DNA from: Chromera velia
Taxonomy: Eukaryota > Sar > Chromeraceae
Direction: 5' to 3'
NCBI GenBank assembly: GCA_018398765.1
Contig: JAHBMJ010001627.1
Span: 10,001 to 67,384, forward strand
DNA length: 57,384 nucleotides
Shown: one piece after another, positions 49,381-57,384 of the stretch
Numbering within the stretch: the first letter of the stretch is position 1
Layout: the number at the start of each line of letters is the position of its first letter
Made by a program: the position numbers and the translations under genes
Notes under the pieces: generated by a model
Seen by the model: only the letters and a program-made list of their open reading frames with translations
The model's database searches: none
Told to the model about the DNA's origin: nothing

Positions 49381-51199
49381 TTGGGGTGCTCAGCCTGGTG
49401 CAAACATCATCCCCCGGCTCCTGATCTCCCTACCCTCACAGAGTTCTTAGCAGGTGGCGTTGTCACAGGAAACAGTAGCAGGACAGAATGCCATACAGTG
49501 AAACAGTACTCAGCCAGGAGGGAAGAGGAGGGCCCCCAGTTCAAGCACAGGCAGGAATGGGAAAGAAGGAACCCATGCGGCCGCAGTGGCTGCTCTCCCC
49601 TTAGCGCAAGGACTCTCCTCCTCTCCGGCAGCAGCAACTGGAGGATCCCAGACTGTAGCATCGCGGAGGTCAGGCGGGGGAGTAAAGCGAAGTCTGGAGC
49701 CGCACCTCCGCAGGTCATTGGAGCTAAACGAGATTGTGGATACCTGACGCCCCCTGATGATATCCAGACTGACGGTCTGACGAAGCCCCCTTCGCCCTTA
49801 GCAGAGAAAGACTCCCCCAAGCACCCAAAGTCCACTATATTGCCCCCCCCCCCCCCCCCCNNNNNNNNNNNNNNNNNNNNNNNNCCCCCCTCTCTGCCTG
49901 GTCACTCAAAATCGCTCTCACAGACCCTGACCAACAGTCTCGGAACCCCTCCTCCCGACTGCCGCGTCGCTGCTTCCGCTACGGCGATGGTCCCGCCCCC
50001 CTTGATCTCAATAGTTGGAAAAGCCCCCAGTCAGCCTCCTGTTGGGTCCAAAGAGATGGTTGCGGTGGGCTGTGGTAGTCCCTCCACACTTGGGAAACGA
50101 GGTTGGGAAAGTGCTGCAGCGGCAGCACTGTCTGCTTCAGCAGGAGGGAGGCCCTTCCTGACCTTTCTGCATTTAACCGCTCCGAAGCAGGGTGAATCGG
50201 TCTTCTCAATACCCCCCCGCAGACAGTCCCCAGGACAGACCCTCCCTGAGTTCGGTCACGATATGCAGCCCTGCCTGGGGCCCGACACTGATGATGGTAC
50301 GGAACCTACGGCCCTCTCTCTGGCAGGGGTGCCCCCATCAGGGGCTCGCACTGAGGCCCGCACAAGGCAGCAGACACGTGAAGGCCCTCCCAAAGGCAAA
50401 CTAGTAGATGCGTTTATAGGGGACTAGGGTTTCTTCATAGGCTTGGCTGTCCCCCAGACAGTGGAGCCCTCCGTCTCCTTGTCTCCGCCCCTCCACTAGC
50501 CCCCCCAACTATCTAGGATGACAGCTACCCCAGACCCGTTGCCCTCTCCAGGGTCTAGTCTGCTTTTCCTGCTCCCCATTTCCTCACGCCCTCCACAGGA
50601 CTCAGGTGGGGAGGACTCGGGGGCGATGTTGGGTCTCAGCAGGTAAGTGGCTGCCCCAGAGGGAAACGGGAGCTCTCTATAGTACCAGGGCTAAGCACTG
50701 GGAGGAAACAGAGGTATAGTGTGGGGGAGGGTGATGAATGTTGGCTGGGAGAAAACGATCATTGTCTTGCTGGGGGGTACGAGAGGTAGGCATAACTGTG
50801 AGTTCCTCCCTCGTAACTTATTTCTCGGATGCTCCCAGATACCCTAGTTAAAGCAGGAGTCTGACCCCCCAACTGTCCACACTGTTGCCTGTTGAAACCT
50901 CGACTGTGCCCCAGTCTGGTAGCACTACACAGGTTTACTCAGAGGGGACTGCTTTAAGTGGTCAGGCTCCTGATGCCTTTAGGGGGGAACGTAATAGTGA
51001 ACTGACCGCTGGTGGTAGTGGGTATCCCTCCATAACTGGGGCCAGCAAGGACCTGACCCCTGACTTCCTTTTACCCCCGCTGAGATCTGATGGTGGCCTA
51101 GTAACGACGTTAATTGCAGGCCTGGCAATGAGCACAGCCATCGGAGGAAAGCCCCCCACCCCAGATGACGACAGTCACCCCCCGTTTGACGGCCAGTGA
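49381..51199 (+). mobile_element. Pro/Ser-rich decayed coding stretch crossing an assembly gap
   Basis: Plus-strand frames at 49381-50427 and 50885-51199 (PDFLLPPLRSDGG) are Pro/Ser/Gly-rich and low in recognisable structure. The first runs through poly-C and 24 N, so its continuity is not real evidence. It is probably the disordered linker part of the same decayed element. Confidence 0.3.
49861..49884. other. Assembly gap (24 N) flanked by poly-C
   Basis: N run bordered by 18 C on the left and 6 C on the right, most likely a homopolymer that could not be sequenced through. Sequence order across it is probably right, but length is unknown. Confidence 0.95.
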
Positions 51200-53559
51200 G
51201 GCTCGTGAACCCCTAGCAGACCCCTAGGAAGGTTTTCTGGGAGATTCGGCAGGTGGACCATCGGGGTGCGGACTCTTTGTATCTTATTCTGAATTATCTG
51301 ATGGCTTCTCTATATTCGATAGCGATTCGATAGTTAGATGCTGGCCATACTGTATGTCAATGTTTATAGACTGTCTAGGACTGTCTGACCGCTTGCAGTG
51401 TCCCCGCTTCCGGGATTTCTTGGACTGCGCGGACATCCTCGTATGTACAGAGACGCACATGCTATCAGAAGAACTCCACTTGGACACGCATTGGTACATG
51501 TCTGAATTTCCCGCACTACCATGAAACAGCAAATGATCCCACTAGATTTATGGGGGGGGTAGCCTTTTTTTATGAATAAATAATTATGCCCTGAGGTCCT
51601 AAGAAGCAATGCAATCGGCCTTTCCTGCACTTCAATCAGGTTTTCAGCACCTGCTGAGCTTGTGCTGTCAAGGGTGCATATCTTCCCATCCCTTGTGCAT
51701 AATGTTCTTGTCTGTAAAGGAGTAGAGGGTTGGGTGTGTTGGCCTGATACACTGGGCCGGAGCGAGAGAGCATGACTGGAGGCGGAGAGGGAGATTTGGT
51801 TCTCGCCTTAGAAGTCGAAGACTGCCTAGTGCTGCACCCTTCTCTTAGAGCTAGAGGAGGTTGTGCTGACGGAATTGATCCATTCTTCTTCTGGGTCGTT
51901 GAATCAGATGCAGCGTGCTTGGTAGGAGTTCTTCTCCTCCTAGCATGAGTCGGTTTTCCACCTTGGACTGTTTGTCCTCATTTACTGGTACTGCATGCTG
52001 GAGGTGTTTTGTCCAAGACCACTCTAGGAAGCGGGCCGATAGACCGTATGCATAACCAGATACGTAGCGTGCAGCGGGTAATGCCGAGCAGTTGCGTGAT
52101 GCATGTGTATGGGGTGGAAGTACTACCCAAATAGGCAGATGCTCCAATACCCCCCCTTAATACTTAATACCTAATACTTAAACCAGCGATCGAGCCTTTT
52201 TTTTTTTAGCGATACGTGCCTGCATACGGTTTTTTAGACATACGTGCGGGGGGCGCTGGGTCCTCGGAAAGCAATCACCAAAAATGGTTCCGCAAGCGAA
52301 AAAAGCGTGCCGTCTACGCGCATCTTACCTCTCCACCGTCTCTATGCCCCGTCTCCGCCGTCTCTGTGATCTTGTTTGGATCTGAGGCTGTCATATCATC
52401 CCTCCCCTGCCGTCATCGCAGTGGCATACTTACTGTGCCCCCTCTGCACAGCGGCATATTTACTGGATATTTAATTCGTCTGTATTTAATTTTGGCCTCC
52501 GGTCTGTCCCAGTGTCAAATCAATCCAAAGATTTGTTTCATACTAATGCTTGCTCCGATTGTTTGTTTTTTGCTATGAAAATCGCACCGTGCTAAGATCT
52601 TAAACACACATAGCGAACCAGCAGTTGCTCTCCCCTCCCCTTGGACCACCTTCTCAGAATTGGCAGCCCATTGTGCACCCACTGCGTCAAGTGGTGTCTC
52701 CCCCTCCCGCAGTTCTTCCAGCTCCCCTCCCAGTTAATTGGCAGCCCATTGCGCTTCCACCGCCTCAACTCGCGCCTCTCTGTCCCCCTCTAGCGCCACT
52801 CCCTCCCCCACCCGCAGTCCCTCCTCTGCCACTCCCTGCTCCACCCACACTTATCCTTGTGGCACCACAAGCTGTCCAACACGCGTTTGCACCCATCCTC
52901 TCAGGGCTTTCTACTGTGTATGGGTACGATGATGTCAAGAATGGCCATTCCAGCCTGTTTTGACACCACAGGTACACACTCCATACAGGAACCCTCACAC
53001 CACAGGGAACAGGTCTTACTCCAGTGCAGGGAGCCCCCCCTGAGTGGCAGGCACACCCTCGGTTGCTGCTACAGATGATATGCAATTTTGCCCCCCACAT
53101 GAGGTCTCTCGGCAGCCGGCAAATCTGTCAACAGTGCCAAGCACACGTATGGGAGAAAGAGGCATCCGCACAGAACGACTACACGTAGGCAAACAAGTGG
53201 GGGATCTGCTGTCAGCATGGCCAAGTGTCCCTTCCTTCCTTCTCCCCTCCTGTGCCCAGCATTGCAACCCGCCTCCAAGTCGCACCCAAAGAATTCAGGC
53301 AAGGCCAGCCGTTTCCGCCCATCCACTAAGACCGCATCCACCTGCTCACCAACATTCGCTCATACAACAATGCATTTGCTTTTAGTATATCCTAGGGTGT
53401 AGAAATGAGGCGGCTTCAGACTTCCTGCGGGGGTTCAGTCATTCAAGATAGGGGTTAGCCTTTCTCACAGAATAGGATCCCTCATTCCCCTTCTAGTTCT
53501 CCTTCCAAACACACCGCCCGTTTTCGCACAGATGTGGATTCTGGATCCTAATTAGCAGA
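51200..53559. other. Element interior, no recognisable domain
   Basis: Includes a minus-strand 98-codon frame at 51851-52147 with protein-like composition (YAYGLSARFLEWSWTKHL) that I cannot place, and a plus-strand Pro-rich frame at 52625-52963 (NWQPI repeated twice). No gene is called. Confidence 0.3.
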
Positions 53560-54590
53560 CCACCATCCGACTCTCCAACCGCCCTGATCTATGCCGCCCC
53601 ATTTTACAGCAGATTCAAACGGATATCCAGGCCGTCTCCCCTTTTGTTGCAGCTTTCAGACAGGCCGCAGACCCCAACATACCTCAATACAGAGTCATGC
53701 TGTCAGTGACTGACGGGCTCGATCGACAGAGGTACAACTTGCCGAGATCTTTAGAGGTTAGTCGATGCTTTCCATCTCTCTAGTTCTGCTTTCCCTCTCT
53801 TTCATTTTATTCCAATTCATATCCCTCCCTCCTATTTCTTTACTCTATGCAGTTGGCAGCTTTTGTACCCGATGGCATGACCCCTGACAAACCCTGGAGG
53901 GAAATCTTGGTGCACCGTGTTAGGAGAGGACTCATAGAGCTCAACGAAGCCAATCCCTTAGTCGACCTTCTCTATTTCACTCTTTTGTTTCCCAAGGGCG
54001 ATCAGGGATGGCAGCCCAGAATCCCCCTTCAGCCGAATCCCAGAAGACAGCAACAGTCTCACAGTGGGAGAAGGAGGCAGGAAGTCTTCATGAGGGAATT
54101 CTCTAGGGGAATTCTACGCAGACCACCTCATAACCAGATCAGGGCAGGGGTAGATTCACATGAGCGGCCGTTTGTTTGAAGAGTACATAGTGAATGCATA
54201 CTGCAGAGTTGAGGGGCGGAGATTGAACTGGTACAGACACAACTAAAAGAAAATTCGGGCTGAACTGTATCAGGGCTTGGTGGATGCATCCCGTGATGGA
54301 CAGGACGACTCAAAAGAGGTAGGAAAGAGGATTGTGTTGGGGCCACAGTTCACAGGGGGACCCAGATACATGACGTCCTTTTATCAGGACGTCATGGCGA
54401 TGGTGAGAACAAAGGGGAAGCCGATCCTCTTTATCACTATGACTTGCAACCCCAAATAGCCCAACATCACAGACGTCATCTTTGAACATCAGCAGCCTGT
54501 CGACCGTCCCGATATGGACCTCCCTGGACCTAACTACCACTTGAAAGTTGAAGCCGCATTTTTGGATAAGCTTGAAAGTCCGCGTCGGCG
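53560..54590 (+). pseudogene. Helitron Rep/helicase N-terminal remnant
   Basis: An exon to 53757 (MLSVTDGLDRQRYNLPRSLE) is followed by a GT-AG intron (53758-53852). Then LAAFVPDGMTPDKPWREIL and LLYFTLLFPKGDQGW give the YPLLFPxGxxGW signature of the Helitron-like N-terminal domain. A frameshift near 54155 leads to RLFEEYIVNAYCRVEGRRL, then GPQFTGGPRYMTSFYQD and LFITMTCNPK, the last being Rep motif 1 of rolling-circle Helitrons. Stops at 54244-54246 and 54457-54459 interrupt it. The HUH motif and helicase do not follow, so the copy is truncated and dead. Helitrons transpose by rolling-circle replication; direction is the same as the Ulp1 relic. Confidence 0.85.
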
Positions 54591-54965
54591 GCGCCGCAGG
54601 TGCAGATCACTTACGGTGTCTTGAAAGCCAAAGCCGCATATCTGGATAGTGTTTTATCAATGACCGTATACGCTGCAAGCATGGACGGTCTCTTGAAAAA
54701 CGATGCCACAGATAGAGATCATCTTGATTATATTTTTTCAAGTGGCACTTAGGTTCAGGGAGGTTCCGATATCGTTGTGAGAGTGTTTTGGCAGAGGGCA
54801 TGCTGCCTCATTCACAACCTCACTGTGAAGAACGGTCTTGGGAAGGCAGGCTCATGCAATACTGCAAAGGGGTGGTTGTGGGTGATTGAGTGGCACCTCT
54901 ACAAAATCGTCATCATCATTTTTTTTTAGACTCTGCCCTCGCCCACTAACCGGGAGCAAACCTAC

Positions 54966-55892
54966 CTACCCACTCCTACCTCTACCACCACCGAACACAG
55001 CAGCCGGAGGCGAGAACACCGGCCCCCGGGGCCATACCCCGCCCTGCCCTCCACCTCCACCACCACCACCACCGGGCGTGGAAGCAGAAAACACACCAGG
55101 GGCAACAACCTGCCCCGCACCACTACCCTGCCTCCCACCTCCGCCCCCACCAGCAGCGGACCACGTAGAAAATATAGGAGGACAAAAAGCAGCAACACTA
55201 CCACCGCCACGTCCGCTTCCCTGTGACTGCCCCCCCGTAGGCACCCCTGCGTTTCTCAAAACAGGAGGATGAAATGGGCCAGAACTCATACCTCCACATC
55301 CTGATCCCTAGGACATCGGCCCTCCAGCACTCAGCAGAGAAGACTCCCGCCCCGCTGCACTGACTAGTGACGACTCACTGTGCGTGCCACGACCTCCAGA
55401 GAGGGGGCCATCCACCTTACCGTACTCACCACTCCTCACTTCAGGTAGATAGACCGCCTGAAAGTTCATTATAGAGTTCACAGCACGTTTTATCATCAGA
55501 TCTAATCTCCTTCCATCATAACCCACCGCAGGCGGCTTCGGGAAGAAGCCTAAAAAACATTCTTTTGGAGGTAGTACACGTAAAATGACAACCCACTGTG
55601 TATTGTCAACAGTGAATTTACCTCCTAGGAAAAACTCACTCACAAAGAGCAGACCAACAACAATCCTCACATGTGCTTGAGGGGACGGACATTTGTTACG
55701 AAGGGGAGCAGCCTGTAGATTCTTACAAAGCTTCAAGAACAGTTCAGCCCCTTTTTCTGTGAAAAAGTGAACAGTATAATAGCCCTTCGGCATATGTGGA
55801 ACTTCGTTGACGGCCTCAACAAAAAAAATGGAGGGGAGACGCCCCTCCAACTTTTGAAAAGCATTCGCATACGGCGAAGGGAGAGATATCAT
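54966..55892 (-). pseudogene. Unknown element-like ORF with one internal TAG and Gly-rich tail
   Basis: The start is the ATG at 55890-55892. The first 194 codons look globular (FQKLEGRLPSIFFVEAVNEV, YYTVHFFTEKGAELFLKLCK, WVVILRVLPPKECFLGFF) and could be an RRM-like or LINE ORF1-like nucleic-acid binding fold, judged only by alternating strands and helix. A TAG at 55308-55310 interrupts it. The same frame continues for about 110 codons as a Gly-rich segment (GGGGGGRQGSG). The position, about 0.9 kb upstream of a LINE reverse transcriptase but on the opposite strand, argues against a simple LINE ORF1/ORF2 pair. Confidence 0.4.
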
Positions 55893-56770
55893 CTTGAACT
55901 ATAAGACAAAAGTCAACAAACACAGGCCGCTTGAAACAACAAACGCCTCACAGCCACCCACCAAACTGAACTACAATCACTCACTTCAGAAGCACCTCCT
56001 ACAAACAGACACGATGTCATATATGGAACCCTTTTCATCAAACTCACTTGCCTGCCAATTTTCACGAATTTTCGAAACGTCCCAAAATTACAACGAGACG
56101 CTAACGGCCCCAGCAAGCAGCACACACGACCACCCCGGCACGAGCGGCTCCCTTAAATCATGCACCCTACCGCGCGCACTGCGCCAGCATTCCATGACGG
56201 TCACCGTTTGATAGGCCTCCCCGGTTAGTATTCATTAATAGCAACTTCATTGCGGAGCTGCATGTAGGGCCCGGCATGCAAGTCAATTCTTGCATCTCAT
56301 CACCCCCGGCGTCCCTCGGCCCCTCAAAGTAGGGGAGGCCTTGCCCCCCTATCAAAGTCAAGCTCCGCCGCCCGCCAGGACCGCGTACCCTACGAATGTC
56401 TTGCCCCCCCTACCCCCCCTCGAGATCCAGCTCCGCCGCCTTCCAACTCAGAGTCTCTTTATCCCCTCACTCCCACCCCCCCCCATCTGAACTCCTTCGC
56501 CGCTCGCCTACCCCATCGACCCCCCTTCCCTGTATGCCCCTCCCATCAAGCCCGAAGAAGGAGACACGAGAATCAAACGCCTTCAGAGAAGGTCTGCCAC
56601 AGGATTCAAAGTACGTAATCAGGCAATAGAATGGAGTTTGTTTTGCTATCTCCTACGTCTCCGCAGTTTCCGCAGTCTGAGTATCCCGGCCTTCCCCCGC
56701 CCTCCCGCCTAATACAGATGAAAGACAGAGGGGGGGAGAATGCGGAGAGAGGAGGGAGGAGAGTGAAATA
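55893..56770. other. No gene recognised; pyrimidine-rich stretch
   Basis: Bases about 56270-56540 are C-rich, with TACCCCCCCT-like runs that create Pro/Ser frames. Nothing else could be assigned. Confidence 0.4.
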
Positions 56771-57384
56771 ATGGAGCAGCGACCCCACATCCCTGAGGAG
56801 GTAAGATTGGCGGACTTACTGCTTGAGAGCATAGGTTACGCAGACGATCTTGTTATTTTTGCTTACTCTTCTTCTGACCTGCAGTGGCGTTTGGACCGTT
56901 TGGCCTCTTATTGTCAGGAACATGGGTTGAAAGTGAATTTAAAGAAAACAAAAGTTTTTGCACTCTCAGGCTCAGGAAGGGAAATAGAAGGGGAAGTGAC
57001 TTTTGAAGAGAAGACAGTTGAACATGTAGAGAGCTATAAATACCTTGGGTGTCGTGTGTTTGAGGGAGGGGACCCAAGAAAGTCAGTCAGGGACCGACTT
57101 GAAAGTGCTGAACGCTGTTTGGGGGCAGTGATGGGCGCTTGTTCATCCTTAGGTCCTTTGCCCCCTCGATGCAAAGTTTGTTTACTGCAGGCGCTCTGGA
57201 AGCCGGTGGCAACGTACTCGCTGGAAGCCTTGCCAATAAGTCAGAGAGATATTCTTGCACTCGATGCATTGCAGCTTCGATTTGTGTAGTGGACATTCCG
57301 TTTGCCCTATAACTCTTTCAAGGTGCCAATTTTGGTTTCGGTTGGTATGCGTCCCATGAGAGAGATCCTTTCTTGTCGGTTGGG
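56771..57384 (+). pseudogene. LINE reverse transcriptase fragment, runs off right edge
   Basis: ESIGYADDLVIFAYSSSDLQ carries the catalytic YADD. It is followed by HGLKVNLKKTKVFALSG, YKYLGCRVFEGGD and GPLPPRCKVCLLQALWKPV, all typical of non-LTR reverse transcriptase palm/thumb and the downstream region. A TAG at 57287-57289 interrupts the frame, which then continues to the edge (WTFRLPYNSFKVPILVSVGM). The upstream RT motifs are missing, so it is a 5'-truncated, nonsense-bearing copy. It may belong to the same family as the ORF2 end at 30485-30957, which would lie further downstream in an intact element. Confidence 0.82.

Noticed and set aside
49381-50427. 348-codon frame as an intact gene
   Set aside because: Crosses poly-C and 24 N, has no recognisable domain and sits among decayed element sequence; kept only as element remnant.

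Overview
This is a piece of eukaryotic nuclear genome. Genes are split by GT-AG introns, proteins are rich in disordered segments, and the DNA is full of compound microsatellites (CA, GA, GAAA, GGAA, GACA) and decayed mobile elements. The mix of secreted coiled-coil proteins, TRAF-type RING proteins, Ty1/copia, LINE and Helitron relics and long simple repeats fits an alveolate alga, most likely a chromerid such as Chromera velia. That assignment is inference; no rRNA or organelle marker is present.

Left part (1-17.4 kb), mostly real genes: a partial HNH homing-endonuclease-like gene on the minus strand running off the left edge; a five-exon RING / TRAF zinc-finger / MATH gene on the plus strand (1452-6081) interrupted by one in-frame TGA; an AT-rich spacer; and a divergent pair of secreted proteins, a 726-residue coiled-coil protein (minus, 7725-13216) and a 482-residue protein with an MSS51-like C-terminal fold (plus, 14327-17362). 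The exon models for these genes close in phase, which is the main support for them.

Middle part (17.4-40.1 kb): a long purine microsatellite, two small elements with inverted-repeat ends, a secreted unknown gene on the minus strand apparently split by a C5 homopolymer (22.8-25.1 kb), a decayed Ty1/copia pol (27.0-30.3 kb), a LINE 3' end (30.5-31.2 kb), a three-exon gene with two CxxC pairs and a microsatellite-filled intron (31.5-34.4 kb), a large intron-less disordered acidic protein (35.2-37.6 kb) and a PrsW-family intramembrane protease (38.7-40.1 kb).

Right part (40.1-57.4 kb) is almost wholly mobile-element material: a Ulp1-type protease relic, then a 4.4-kb element with 31-bp inverted ends, which carries a fold-back hairpin and a tandem array of small exon-like units, then about 8 kb of degenerate G/P-rich sequence with a repeated phrase, ending in the N-terminal Rep part of a Helitron (53.6-54.6 kb). 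An unknown ORF with one stop and a LINE reverse transcriptase run to the right edge. One assembly gap (24 N) lies at 49861-49884 and a single N at 11185.
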